Assembly: GCF_014195635.1 (NCBI RefSeq)
Contig: NZ_JACICC010000001.1
Coordinates: 248,001 to 312,000, forward strand
Direction of reading: 5' to 3'
Source of the DNA: Pseudochelatococcus contaminans
GTDB lineage: Bacteria > Pseudomonadota > Alphaproteobacteria > Rhizobiales > Beijerinckiaceae
Length of the DNA: 64,000 bases
Positions 9,434 to 18,623 of this stretch are shown piece by piece. The first letter of the stretch is position 1. The number at the start of each line of letters is the position of its first letter. The position numbers and the translations under genes were made by a program. The notes beneath the pieces are model-generated. The model was not told the origin of the DNA and did no database searches. It worked only from the letters and a program-made list of their open reading frames with translations.

Positions 9434-10606
9434 ATGACCTTTGAACCGACATTCGATTTCGAGTTGTTGCTGGAACCGTTTGATGGCGATACGCCGAGCG
9501 GGGTTGATCCACGTCTGGATCTTTCGCCAACGTCTCGCTTTCTCCGCATGAAGGACGCTCGCGCCAGCGCGCGCCGGAAGGAGAGGGCAATCGACGTCGA
9601 TGGTGACGCTCCATCGCCGATGTCCGAATGGCAGGAGGTCGCGCAACTCGGCGTCGAAATCCTGACCGAGGAGGGCAAGGATATAGAGGTCGCTTCCTGG
9701 TTGGCGGAGGCGCTGCTGCGCCTCAGCGGATGCGCTGGCCTCTATGTCGGGATCAAGGCATCTCACGGGCTGGTCGAGCGCTTCTGGGACACTCTCTACC
9801 CTCTTCCCGACGAGGATGGAAACGAGTCCAGGCTCTCACCGTTCATCGGGCTCAACGGTGCCGAGGGTGAGGGGACGCTCATTCAGCCGTTGCGGAAGAT
9901 ACCGCTGACCGCGAGCGAGCCGCCCTACGGGCTCTGGCAATATCACCAGGCTCAAGAGATCGAGCAGATCAGCGACTCGAAGAAGCGTGACGAGCGCATT
10001 GCGGCCGGTGCTTTGTCCCTGGCCACCTTTACGGAGGCGGTCAACGCGACACCCGCGTCCTGGTATGCCGATCTTGTCGCCGGCATTGCGGCGGTGAGGG
10101 AGGCGCTCGATGAGCTTTCCGGCGCATTTGCCGGGCAGGTCGGGATCGATGCGCCGCCAGCCGGCAGCATTCGTGCTGTTCTCCAGGCCATTGCTGATGA
10201 CGTCAACATCTTTGCAGCGGACAAGCTGGCCCATGCCGCGCGTGCCGCCGAGCTTGAGGCGGCACAATCCGAGACAGCGAAGGACGAGGAAAGCGACAGT
10301 GAGGACGATGACAGCGGCGAATATGACGAAGAGGCAGGCAATGCATCGACGGGCCGTGCGGTGCCCTCAACGAGGCCGGTCAATCGAGAGGACGGGCTTC
10401 GGCAGCTTCTTCAGATTGCCACTTTCTTTCGCGAGACGGAACCTCATTCTCCGATTTCCTACACACTGGAAGAGGTTGTCCGGCGCGGACGAATGTCATT
10501 CAATGAGCTTCTTCAGGAGCTCATTATTGATAGTAGTGCCAGGCATTACTTCTTTATCGCATCTGGAATTAGTTCTCCTGAAGTGGAATCAGATTCAGAT
10601 GAATAG
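9434..10606 (+). CDS. tssA: Type VI secretion protein TssA (ImpA N-terminal domain)
   Basis: The 390-residue product has the ImpA N-terminal domain (about 15-170). Motifs include DTPSGVDPRLD, WQEVAQLGVEIL, KDIEVASWLAEALLRL, FWDTLYPLPDEDG and GTLIQPLRKIPLT. An acidic, low-complexity linker at about 275-310 (EESDSEDDDSGEYDEE) separates it from a short C-terminal domain. TssA caps the growing sheath or baseplate. The C-terminus ends RGRMSFNELLQELI, usual for this clade. No good Shine-Dalgarno is seen before the ATG. Confidence 0.92.
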   Translation: MTFEPTFDFELLLEPFDGDTPSGVDPRLDLSPTSRFLRMKDARASARRKERAIDVDGDAPSPMSEWQEVAQLGVEILTEEGKDIEVASWLAEALLRLSGCAGLYVGIKASHGLVERFWDTLYPLPDEDGNESRLSPFIGLNGAEGEGTLIQPLRKIPLTASEPPYGLWQYHQAQEIEQISDSKKRDERIAAGALSLATFTEAVNATPASWYADLVAGIAAVREALDELSGAFAGQVGIDAPPAGSIRAVLQAIADDVNIFAADKLAHAARAAELEAAQSETAKDEESDSEDDDSGEYDEEAGNASTGRAVPSTRPVNREDGLRQLLQIATFFRETEPHSPISYTLEEVVRRGRMSFNELLQELIIDSSARHYFFIASGISSPEVESDSDE

Positions 10607-10769
10607 TTTATATAAACAGTAAATCTCAAATAATTCCGTCATAAAATCATCTTATATTTAAGTTATTTTATGATTTGTGTGCAGGCTATTCCTGTGCGGC
10701 GCCTGAATTTAGCGCATTAATACAAGTATATTACTTAAGCATGTATTAAAATGGGGGTTTCAGGGTACG
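10607..10769 (+). promoter_or_regulatory. AT-rich promoter region before tssB with two long dyads
   Basis: This 163-bp gap is very AT-rich. Dyad 1 is TCATAAAAT (10639-10647) with ATTTTATGA (10665-10673). Dyad 2 is TTAATACA (10717-10724) with TGTATTAA (10742-10749). Both are perfect and both have exactly 17 bases between the arms. Dyad 2 encloses a further AAGTA-TAT-TACTT. Neither stem is GC-rich or followed by a T-run, so they are not ordinary terminators. They look like operators. This is the probable start of the tssBC transcription unit. Confidence 0.55.
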
Positions 10770-11297
10770 ATGCTCAGCGTTCATGATAAATTGAACCGTG
10801 TTCGCAAGCCGCGCGTTCACATTACTTACGATGTCGAGACGGAGGGCGCCGTTGTCCAGAAGGAACTGCCGTTCGTGGTCGGCGTCCTCGGGGACTTCTC
10901 CGGCGATCCGAGCACGCCGCTGGCGGCGCTCAACGATCGCAAGTTCATCCAGATCGACCGCGACAATTTCAATCAGGTATTGGCGCGTCTGACACCTGGT
11001 GTGAAGCTGAAGGTCGACAACACGCTTGCCGATGATGGCAGCCAGCTTTCGGTGGAACTGAATTTCAAGTCCATGGAAGATTTCGAGCCGGCGGCGGTTG
11101 TCAATCGCGTCGAGCCGCTGCGCAAGCTGCTCGAAGCGCGCAACGAACTGCGTGATCTGCTCTCCAAGGCCGACCGTTCGGAAAATCTCGAGGAACTGCT
11201 GGAGCAGATTCTCGCGAACGAGGGACATCTCAAGAGCCTCAGCGATCAGCTCGGCGTTTCTGCTGACGCCAATGACAATGACTCCAAGGAGGGCTGA
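10770..11297 (+). CDS. tssB: Type VI secretion contractile sheath small subunit TssB
   Basis: The 175-residue protein matches TssB (VipA/ImpB) along its length. Motifs include [42 protein letters not shown] and an [16 protein letters not shown] helix. TssB pairs with TssC to build the contractile sheath around the Hcp tube. AGGG lies 6 bases before the ATG. The stop is 3 bp before the tssC start. It is the only tssB in the window although two tssC genes follow. Confidence 0.97.
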   Translation: MLSVHDKLNRVRKPRVHITYDVETEGAVVQKELPFVVGVLGDFSGDPSTPLAALNDRKFIQIDRDNFNQVLARLTPGVKLKVDNTLADDGSQLSVELNFKSMEDFEPAAVVNRVEPLRKLLEARNELRDLLSKADRSENLEELLEQILANEGHLKSLSDQLGVSADANDNDSKEG

Positions 11298-11300
11298 GGA

Positions 11301-12797
11301 ATGAGTTCCACGGATACACAAAATCAGGGCGCCGCCTCGGAAGTTGCGACCGCTGAGGGCGGAATTTCGTTCCTCGATCAAGCAATCGCCGCCACGCGGC
11401 AGACCGATCCTGACCGGACCAGGGAGCTTCTGCGCACGCTGACCCGCGAGGCGCTTTCGGGCACCGTCACGTACTCCAAGAACCTGACACAGACGATCAA
11501 CTCGGCCATCAAGCGGATCGACGAAAAAATCTCGACCCAGCTCAATGCCGTGCTTCATCACCCCGACTTCCAGAAGCTGGAAGGCTCATGGCGTGGGTTG
11601 AACCACCTTGTCATGAACTCCGAAACGGGCACGAGTCTCAAGATCCGCGTCCTCAACTGCACGAAGCGTGAGCTCTACAAGAGCCTCACCAAGTCTGCGG
11701 AGTTCGACCAGAGCACGATCTTCAAGAAGATCTACGAGTCGGAATTCGGCAGCCCGGGTGGCGAACCTTACGGTGCGCTCATCGGAGACTATGAATTCTC
11801 CAATCATCCGGATGATGTCGAGCTTTTGTCGCTGGCCTCGAACGTTGCGGCGGCAGCATTTGCGCCGTTCATTACTGCGGCAAGTCCGACCCTCTTTGGT
11901 TTCGACGATTTCACGGATCTGTCGAAGCCGCGGGATCTGGAGAAGATCTTCGATACCGCTGAATATGCCAAGTGGCGCGGCTTCCGCGAATCTGACGATT
12001 CCCGGTTCGTGACGCTGACCATGCCGCGCACCCTTGCGCGGTTGCCTTACGGCGCCGAAACCAAGCCTATCGAAGAGTTCGGCTACGAGGAAGGCAATAT
12101 CGTGAATGGCGTCGCGCGCGCCATGAAGCATGAAGAATATTGCTGGATGAATTCGTCGTACGTGCTCGGAACCCGCCTGACGGACGCCTTCGCCAAGTAT
12201 GGCTGGTGCACTGCGATCCGTGGCGCGGAAGGTGGCGGTAAGGTGGAAGGTCTGCCAAGCCACGTCTTTACCTCCGATGACGGCGATGCCGACCAGCAAT
12301 GTCCGACGGAGATCGGCATCACCGATCGTCGTGAGGCAGAGCTTTCCAAGCTCGGCTTCCTGCCGCTCTGCCACTACAAGGGCACCGACTATGCGGTGTT
12401 CTTCGGTTCCCAGACCGCCCAGAAGCCGAAGAAGTACGATCGTCCCGACGCAACCGCCAATGCCGCGATCTCGGCACGGCTGCCGTACATCATGGCGACG
12501 TCCCGCTTCGCTCATTATCTGAAGATCATGGGCCGGGACAAGATCGGATCTTTCGTCGAGGCTTCGGCCTGCGAGGACTGGCTCAATCGGTGGATCATCA
12601 ACTACGTCAATGGCAATCAGGATGCGGGCCAGGATATGAAGGCCAAATATCCGCTGGCCGAGGCGAAGGTCGAGGTGCGTGAGATTCCCGGCAAGCCCGG
12701 CTCCTATCACGCTGTGGCGTGGCTCCGTCCCTGGTTGCAGATGGAAGAGCTGACCACCTCGCTGCGTATGGTGGCGCGTATTCCGACTGTCTCGTAA
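11301..12797 (+). CDS. tssC: Type VI secretion contractile sheath large subunit TssC
   Basis: The 498-residue product is a canonical TssC (VipB/ImpC). Motifs include [52 protein letters not shown] and [10 protein letters not shown], with the C-terminal [17 protein letters not shown] and [23 protein letters not shown] directly precedes the ATG. It is tightly coupled to tssB, and this is most likely the main sheath partner. Confidence 0.97.
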   Translation: MSSTDTQNQGAASEVATAEGGISFLDQAIAATRQTDPDRTRELLRTLTREALSGTVTYSKNLTQTINSAIKRIDEKISTQLNAVLHHPDFQKLEGSWRGLNHLVMNSETGTSLKIRVLNCTKRELYKSLTKSAEFDQSTIFKKIYESEFGSPGGEPYGALIGDYEFSNHPDDVELLSLASNVAAAAFAPFITAASPTLFGFDDFTDLSKPRDLEKIFDTAEYAKWRGFRESDDSRFVTLTMPRTLARLPYGAETKPIEEFGYEEGNIVNGVARAMKHEEYCWMNSSYVLGTRLTDAFAKYGWCTAIRGAEGGGKVEGLPSHVFTSDDGDADQQCPTEIGITDRREAELSKLGFLPLCHYKGTDYAVFFGSQTAQKPKKYDRPDATANAAISARLPYIMATSRFAHYLKIMGRDKIGSFVEASACEDWLNRWIINYVNGNQDAGQDMKAKYPLAEAKVEVREIPGKPGSYHAVAWLRPWLQMEELTTSLRMVARIPTVS

Positions 12798-12828
12798 CGG
12801 ATGCGCTCTCGGCATCGGGGGATTGGGA

Positions 12829-14409
12829 ATGTTGCTTGATGCTGACGAGAACGCCAATCCACGAGGTGACGTCAAAGCCGCCGCTTCGCAGGATTATTCC
12901 GCTGATGACGACGCAGGGGAGACTATTCCCCTGCGTCGTCAAATCATCGACATGGTGCTTGGCCGTCGTCCTTCCGGACGCCTTGATGCATTTCTGTCGG
13001 CTAAAGATCCCGCTAAAGCCTTGGGTATATGGTTCGGCAGGGACATCGCTCACTTGCGGGACGGCGCCGCATTGATGGGGGCAATTGACCGCGACCTGGC
13101 GTTTTTCGACGATCTCCTGACGGACCAGCTCAATGCCGTACTGCACCATAAGCGATTTTTGCAGATAGAAGCCTCATGGCGGGGCCTGCAATATCTCTGC
13201 AAGAGCGCTTTCACGGCGTCGAAGGTCGTGGTGAAGGTTCTGAATGTCTCCTGGGACGAGATCGCGCGTGATTTCCAGCGGGCGGTCGATTTCGACCAGA
13301 GTTTTCTGTTTCGGCGGGTCTATAACGACGAGTTTGGCATGCCGGGCGGCAAGCCCTATGGCGTTCTGCTGTGTGATTTCGAGATTCGTCACCGCTTGTC
13401 CGAAGATCATCAGATCGACGATGTCGCCGTCTTGAACGGCCTTGCGAGTGTCGCAGCAGCGGCTTTTGCCCCGGCGGTGTTGTCTGCCTCGCCCGCGCTG
13501 ATCGGATTGCAGAGCTTTACGGAACTCGATCGGCAGCCGAATCTGCGCGGCCTGTTCCGGGAGCCCGAATATATCCGCTACGAGCGTCTCCGGGCCCTTG
13601 ATGAGGCCCGTTTCGTGGGGGTGGTGCTTCCGCGTGTCCTGATGCGGGAGCCGCGTGTCGGCGAGACGGTCCCGGGTCTCCCGTTCCGTTATCGGGAAGA
13701 TGCACGGGGCCTTGCCATGGATGAGCTTTGCTGGGGGAGCGCCGTTTATGCATTCGGCGAGGTGCTCATCCGCGCATTCGACCTTTACGGCTGGTTTGCG
13801 GATATCTGCGGGACGCGTCGAGACGCCATTGACTGCGGTCTCGTGACCGGGGTCGCGGCGCCGCCGACCGAAACTGATGCGCCGGGTATAATCAACCGTT
13901 TTGGTTGCGAGGTTGCGATTCCGGGCCATATCGAGCAGGATCTTTGGCAGCTTGGCTTGATGAACCTGAACGTGTGCAAAGACACGTCCTATCTGGCCTT
14001 CCATTCCGGCTTGTCGATCCAGTCTGTGCGGCAGCAGGGCAGCAACGTTGCCCAGATGAACGCGCGCTTGTCATCCATGCTGCGCTACATCCTTTGTGTT
14101 TCGCGTTTTGCGCAGCATGTCAAAGTCCAGGTACGTGACCGGATCGGCAGCTATGTCACGGCTGATGCATGCGAGCGGGATCTTCAGTCATGGATTCTGG
14201 GGTACTGCCTTGGAAACGACGATGCTCCTCCGGATATGAAGGCGCGGTTCCCGTTGCGGGAAGCCCGGATCGAAGTGCGGGAGGTTCCCGGTCGACCAGG
14301 CTCCTTCGCATGTGTCATGCATTTGAGGCCGCATTTTCACCTTGACCGGGTTTTCACCACTTTCAAGCTCGTTACCGATATTGCATTCGCCAACCCGCGG
14401 GTGGCGTAG
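12829..14409 (+). CDS. Second TssC-type sheath subunit (tssC paralogue)
   Basis: A 526-residue protein homologous to the preceding TssC over most of its length. Motifs include LNAVLHHKRFLQIEASWRGL, DFDQSFLFRRVYNDEFG, PGGKPYGVLLCDFEI and REARIEVREVPGRPGSF. It carries an extra acidic N-terminus and a predicted helix IIDMVLGRRPSGRLDAFL before the core. I chose the ATG at 12829, preceded by GGGGG and GGGA, over the in-frame TTG at 12823. Agrobacterium T6SS loci also carry two adjacent tssC genes. With a single tssB here, a mixed or specialised sheath segment is possible but unproven. Confidence 0.9.
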   Translation: MLLDADENANPRGDVKAAASQDYSADDDAGETIPLRRQIIDMVLGRRPSGRLDAFLSAKDPAKALGIWFGRDIAHLRDGAALMGAIDRDLAFFDDLLTDQLNAVLHHKRFLQIEASWRGLQYLCKSAFTASKVVVKVLNVSWDEIARDFQRAVDFDQSFLFRRVYNDEFGMPGGKPYGVLLCDFEIRHRLSEDHQIDDVAVLNGLASVAAAAFAPAVLSASPALIGLQSFTELDRQPNLRGLFREPEYIRYERLRALDEARFVGVVLPRVLMREPRVGETVPGLPFRYREDARGLAMDELCWGSAVYAFGEVLIRAFDLYGWFADICGTRRDAIDCGLVTGVAAPPTETDAPGIINRFGCEVAIPGHIEQDLWQLGLMNLNVCKDTSYLAFHSGLSIQSVRQQGSNVAQMNARLSSMLRYILCVSRFAQHVKVQVRDRIGSYVTADACERDLQSWILGYCLGNDDAPPDMKARFPLREARIEVREVPGRPGSFACVMHLRPHFHLDRVFTTFKLVTDIAFANPRVA

Positions 14410-14440
14410 TTTTACTTATTTTTTCATGGAGACTAAATAG

Positions 14441-15247
14441 ATGACCGCGATTGCTTATGAACTATTCGAGGCCGGCAAGCTGAATGCCGCGATCGAAGCC
14501 GCGGGCATCGCGGTCAAAGCCGCGCCGGGCGACATCCAGCCGAGGAGCTTGCTCGCGGAATTTCTCTGCGTTGCCGGCGATTTCGAGCGCGCCGAGCGCC
14601 AATTCGAGGCGATCGTTACCCAGGACGCCACGACCGCTGTGCAGGTAACCCGGTTGCGGCAGATCCTGCGCGCCGCCGGCATCCGCCGGCAAGTGTGGGC
14701 GGAAGGTCGTGCTCCGGAATTCGTGACGGAGCCGCCTTCCCATGCAACGTTCCGGCTTGAGGCTCTGATGCACCTTCGCGAAGGACGCATCGAGGCTGCC
14801 ACCGCTGCCGTGGCGCAAGCAGAGGAGCAACGGCCGCCGGTTCGCGGCATTTCCGGCGATGGTGTCTCGTTCGACGACTTCCGTGATCTCGACGATCTTC
14901 TGGGAGGCATTTTGGAAGTGTTGACGACCACGGGTAAGTATTTCTGGGTTCCGATCGAGCAGATTGAAGAGGTGGTGTTTTCGCCGCCGAGCCGACCGCT
15001 GGACACGGCGTGGCGCACTGTCCAGATTTCGGTCCGTGGCGGCCCCGAAGGTGAGGTCGTGATCCCCGGCATCTATCCCGGAATCGGCGGTGACACCACG
15101 GAAGCATTGCAGCTTGGCCGCGAAACCGGCTGGGTGGAGGTTGCGCCCGGATTTGTCCGTGGCCAGGGTCTGCGCAGTTTCCTGCTTGGAGACAACGATG
15201 CCTCCATCTTCGATTTGGGTCAGCTCACCTTCACGGCGGCTTCATGA
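14441..15247 (+). CDS. tagJ: Type VI secretion accessory protein TagJ (ImpE)
   Basis: The 268-residue protein has TPR-like helices at the N-terminus (ELFEAGKLNAAIEAAGIAVK, FLCVAGDFERAERQFE) and an ImpE C-terminal domain (FRDLDDLLGGILEVLTTTGKYFWVP, then AWRTVQISVRGGPEGEVVIP). TagJ binds TssB and influences sheath handling. GGAG sits 12 bases upstream of the ATG. It overlaps tssE by 4 bp (ATGA), which indicates translational coupling. Confidence 0.93.
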   Translation: MTAIAYELFEAGKLNAAIEAAGIAVKAAPGDIQPRSLLAEFLCVAGDFERAERQFEAIVTQDATTAVQVTRLRQILRAAGIRRQVWAEGRAPEFVTEPPSHATFRLEALMHLREGRIEAATAAVAQAEEQRPPVRGISGDGVSFDDFRDLDDLLGGILEVLTTTGKYFWVPIEQIEEVVFSPPSRPLDTAWRTVQISVRGGPEGEVVIPGIYPGIGGDTTEALQLGRETGWVEVAPGFVRGQGLRSFLLGDNDASIFDLGQLTFTAAS

Positions 15248-15678
15248 CCAGTATCGGCCTTTCCCTGATCGACCGGCTTCTCGATGACGAGGGTAGTCTG
15301 GCAGAGCGCGTCCGCAACGGATTGCGGCGCGATCTGGAGGATCTGCTGAACAGCAATCCGCGTGTCGTCAGCTGGTCCCGTGAATTGGCGGAACTCGACA
15401 GCTCGCTGCTGAATTTCGGCATTCCCGATCTTGCCACGACCAACCTCGCTACCGAGCATCTTCGCATGGCGGCGGTTGCCGAGATCGGGGAAATCATCAG
15501 GGCCTGGGAGCCACGTCTCAAGGATCTGGTGGTTTCCGCGATCCCCAATGCCGATCCGGCCGACAACTCGCTGCGGATGCGGATCGAAGGGCAGGTTATG
15601 CTCGACCCACTAAAAGAGCCGATGATTTTCGATACGATCATCGACCCGATCGGCAATGTTATATCCTTGGGTGCGTAG
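15244..15678 (+). CDS. tssE: Type VI secretion baseplate subunit TssE (gp25-like)
   Basis: The 144-residue protein has the gp25-like lysozyme-fold pattern of TssE: SLIDRLLDDEG near the N-terminus, DLEDLLNSNPRV, LNFGIPDLATTNL, IGEIIRAWEPRLKDL, and IEGQVMLDP near the C-terminus. TssE is part of the baseplate wedge with TssF and TssG. The start overlaps the tagJ stop, and tssF begins 2 bp after its stop. Confidence 0.95.
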   Translation: MTSIGLSLIDRLLDDEGSLAERVRNGLRRDLEDLLNSNPRVVSWSRELAELDSSLLNFGIPDLATTNLATEHLRMAAVAEIGEIIRAWEPRLKDLVVSAIPNADPADNSLRMRIEGQVMLDPLKEPMIFDTIIDPIGNVISLGA

Positions 15679-15680
15679 CG

Positions 15681-17498
15681 GTGACTGACGATCTGCTTCC
15701 CTACTACAACCGCGAGCTCGGCTATCTACGCCAGATGGCGGAAGAGTTCGCGGAGGCTCACCCCAAGATCGCCAAACATCTTCGCCTCAGTGGTGATGCG
15801 ATTGACGATCCCCATATCGCCAGGCTCATCGAGAGCGTCGCATTCCTGAACGCGCGCACCGCCAGCAAGCTTGACGACGAGTTTCCCGAGTTGTCGAGTA
15901 CGCTGCTCGATGTACTCTATCCGCATTATCTGGCGCCGATACCCTCGATGGCGATTGTCCAGTTCAGGCCAAGCGCCGAGATCACCGGGCCTCAGCTCAT
16001 CCCGGTCGATACCGAGATCGATTCGGAGGCCGTCGATGGCGAGTCATGCTGCTTCCGGACGCGGTATCCGGTGACGCTGTTGCCGATCACTTTATTCCAG
16101 GGCGAACTGACGGGACGTCCCGTCGCTGCCCCGGCGAATTCGAAAGCTGTCGGCGCGATGTCCGCGCTGAAGCTTGCGCTACGCTGTATTCCGGATGGCG
16201 TGACCTTTTCTCAGTTGCGGCCGGACACGCTCCGTTTTTTCCTGCGCGGGCAGCCGTCCCAGATGTACCCGTTGCAGCAGCTCATTCTGAACAACACGAT
16301 ATCGGTCGCTCTGGCTGATGGTCCTGACGATCCGGAGCCCGTGATCCTGCCGCCGTCCGCGGTCCGGCCCGTGGGGCTCGATCCGGATGAAGCGCTTTTG
16401 CCCTATCCTGATCAGTCCCTGATCGCCTATCGCCTCCTGACGGAATTCTTCGTCTTTCCGGAGAAGTTTCTCTTTATCGATATTGACGTCCGCGAGAAAG
16501 TGTCGACGAGCGCGGGGCGCGACCTCTACATCTATCTCTACTTCGACAGCGCCAATGTCACGCTTGAGCGCAGTGTTTCGAAGGATATGTTTGCGCTCGG
16601 TTGTACGCCGATCATCAATCTCTTCCGGCAGCGCGCCGAACCTGTTCTGGTGTCGCACAATCGCTTCGAGTACCGCGTGATACCCGATGCCCGGCGGCAA
16701 CGGGCACTTGAGGTTCACTCGGTTTTATCCGTGACCCAGACGGATGCTTCCGGCGGCCAGCGGCCGATCACGCCGCTGTATGCCCGGCGCTCTGGTGCGG
16801 ATATCCAGAGCGATGGTTACTGGTCGTCATCGCGGCGGAAGGGGGCCGGCGATGATGGAACAGAGGTTTACCTGTCGTTTACCAATCCCCGCGTCGCCTT
16901 TGCCCGCGAGGACTGGGTGGTGTCAGTCGATACCCTGTGTTCCAACCGTGATCTGCCGACGAAGCTGCCCTATGGCGGCGGCCATCCGCTGCTCTCCATC
17001 CGTGACGGCACGAACCTTGGCAACATCGTCTGCATTTCCCCGCTGACCCGTCCGCTGCGCCTGAAAAATGCCGACAGTTATCACTGGCGTCTGATTTCGC
17101 ATCTGACCCTCAATCATCTTTCGCTTCTCGGGGAGCAGGGCCCGGAGACTTTTCGCGAGATCCTGCGTCTTTATGACTTCCATCAATCTCCCGAGACGAT
17201 CCGCATGATCGAGGGCGTGTCAGCCCTGATCGCCAGACGCGGCGTTGCCCGGGCTCCATCGCAGCCCGGCGAGGTGCCGTGGGGCGATGCCGTCATTCGC
17301 GGTGTTGATATCTCGATCGAGCTCGATCCCGCCAATTTCGTGGGGAACGGCATCTTTCTCTTTGCCATGGTCCTGGATCGTTTCTTCGGTCTTTTTGCTT
17401 CCATCAACTCCTTCACCCGGCTGACCGCCACAATGAAGGGACAACCAGGAACATTGCGAACATGGCCCGCCCGCGCCGGTCACCGCCAGATACTGTAG
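15681..17498 (+). CDS. tssF: Type VI secretion baseplate subunit TssF
   Basis: The 605-residue product starts with a GTG codon 2 bp after tssE. It carries the TssF (ImpG/VasA) signature LLPYYNRELGYLRQMAEEFAEAHPKIA, ARTASKLDDEFPELSSTLLDVLYPHYL, and the C-terminal VLDRFFGLFASINSFTRL. TssF is the largest wedge protein of the baseplate. The last 37 bp overlap the start of tssG in another frame, consistent with coupled translation of the TssF/TssG complex. Confidence 0.96.
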   Translation: MTDDLLPYYNRELGYLRQMAEEFAEAHPKIAKHLRLSGDAIDDPHIARLIESVAFLNARTASKLDDEFPELSSTLLDVLYPHYLAPIPSMAIVQFRPSAEITGPQLIPVDTEIDSEAVDGESCCFRTRYPVTLLPITLFQGELTGRPVAAPANSKAVGAMSALKLALRCIPDGVTFSQLRPDTLRFFLRGQPSQMYPLQQLILNNTISVALADGPDDPEPVILPPSAVRPVGLDPDEALLPYPDQSLIAYRLLTEFFVFPEKFLFIDIDVREKVSTSAGRDLYIYLYFDSANVTLERSVSKDMFALGCTPIINLFRQRAEPVLVSHNRFEYRVIPDARRQRALEVHSVLSVTQTDASGGQRPITPLYARRSGADIQSDGYWSSSRRKGAGDDGTEVYLSFTNPRVAFAREDWVVSVDTLCSNRDLPTKLPYGGGHPLLSIRDGTNLGNIVCISPLTRPLRLKNADSYHWRLISHLTLNHLSLLGEQGPETFREILRLYDFHQSPETIRMIEGVSALIARRGVARAPSQPGEVPWGDAVIRGVDISIELDPANFVGNGIFLFAMVLDRFFGLFASINSFTRLTATMKGQPGTLRTWPARAGHRQIL

Positions 17499-18520
17499 TC
17501 GAGCGGCTGTTCGCCGAACCGGGCAGTTTCGACTTCGTTCAGGCAATGAGAATTATCGATTCGTGGGAGGCGCCCAATGCGCCGGCCGACACATCAGCGC
17601 CGCTGCCGAAAAAGTCAGTGCGGCTTGTGAACGATGCACGGTTGCGCTTTCCGAGTGCTTCCATCGCCCGCGCCCATTGGGGCAAGGCAACAACGTCGCC
17701 GCGCCTCACCATCTCATTGCTGGGATTGATCGGACCGCTCGGCACGCTTCCCTTCAGCTACACAGCGCTGGCGGTGCAGGGGCTGGGCCGCGACAACGAA
17801 GCGTTGCGCGCGTTTCTTGACATGTTCCAGCATCGTGCGGTGAAGCTATATTATGGCGCTGCAAGCAAATATCGGATCACTATCGCCCAGAATTATCGGC
17901 GCCACGGCCATGATGATGCTTTCACAACCGTTTTGCGCAGTCTTGCCGGCCTTGGCCTGCCGTCGTTGCGTGATCGACAGACCGTGCCGGATGATTTCGT
18001 TATCCGTAACGCCGGTCTGTTCGGCGGAGGGACGCACTCCATTGCCGGGCTGGAAGCGTTGTTATCGAGCAAACTCGGCCTCGACATCGCTGTACAGCCG
18101 TTCGTCGGAAGTTGGTTGCATGTCCCTGAGGTTGAACAGACCCGGCTTCCGACGTCCGGCGCAGACGAAGGTTACCATTGCGCGCTCGGGGTAAGCGCCA
18201 TGGTGGGTGAGCGCTCCTGGGAGGTCTCCGGCCGATTCCGCATCGCCATTGGCCCCATCGGTCGCAATGATATCGATGATTTGTTGCCGGACGGGGACGG
18301 TACGGCAATCATCGTCGATATCGTTCGACTCTATTGCGGTATCGAGTTCGACTACGATATCAATCTGCGCATCAAGGCCGGAGATGTCCCTGCGGCGCGG
18401 CTGGCCGCCGGCAGCGACGATTCCGGTGCTGCGCGCCTTGGTCTGACCTCCTGGATTCTGTCTTCTTCGAGTCTTGAGGACCGCAACGATACTGCTTTTG
18501 AACCTGATTTGTTCGGTTGA
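17462..18520 (+). CDS. tssG: Type VI secretion baseplate subunit TssG
   Basis: The 352-residue protein matches TssG (ImpH/VasB). Motifs are PGSFDFVQAMRIID, SLLGLIGPLGTLPFSYT, RDNEALRAFLDMFQHRAVKLYY, and the central WLHVPEVEQTRL. It completes the baseplate wedge with TssE, TssF and TssK. It is the last T6SS gene on this side. The next gene is convergent, so the secretion operon ends here. Confidence 0.95.
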   Translation: MARPRRSPPDTVVERLFAEPGSFDFVQAMRIIDSWEAPNAPADTSAPLPKKSVRLVNDARLRFPSASIARAHWGKATTSPRLTISLLGLIGPLGTLPFSYTALAVQGLGRDNEALRAFLDMFQHRAVKLYYGAASKYRITIAQNYRRHGHDDAFTTVLRSLAGLGLPSLRDRQTVPDDFVIRNAGLFGGGTHSIAGLEALLSSKLGLDIAVQPFVGSWLHVPEVEQTRLPTSGADEGYHCALGVSAMVGERSWEVSGRFRIAIGPIGRNDIDDLLPDGDGTAIIVDIVRLYCGIEFDYDINLRIKAGDVPAARLAAGSDDSGAARLGLTSWILSSSSLEDRNDTAFEPDLFG

Positions 18521-18571
18521 CCGCTGCGGCCACGCCAGCATGCGTCTCCTTACCGTCCACGCAGCGAGGGG

Positions 18572-18602
18572 CGATTTCAGGATTTTCTAAAACCCTAAAT
18601 CG
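18572..18602. terminator. Candidate bidirectional terminator between tssG and the M50-HlyD gene
   Basis: An imperfect inverted repeat (CGATTTCAGGATTTT, 2-nt loop CT, AAAACCCTAAATCG) lies between two convergent genes. T and A tracts sit inside the upper stem, so it could stop transcription from either side. The stem has a mismatch and a bulge and is not GC-rich, so support is modest. Confidence 0.4.
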
Positions 18603-18623
18603 TCACCACGGCTAGTCTTGACT

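Noticed and set aside
10639-10673. Rho-independent terminator of tssA
   Set aside because: The stem is entirely A/T-rich apart from one pair, the spacer is 17 nt and no T-run follows. An operator is more likely.
1-18520. Mobile element or prophage origin for the contractile genes
   Set aside because: Full TssK/L/M/A/F/G set identifies a T6SS. No integrase, transposase or phage head gene is seen.
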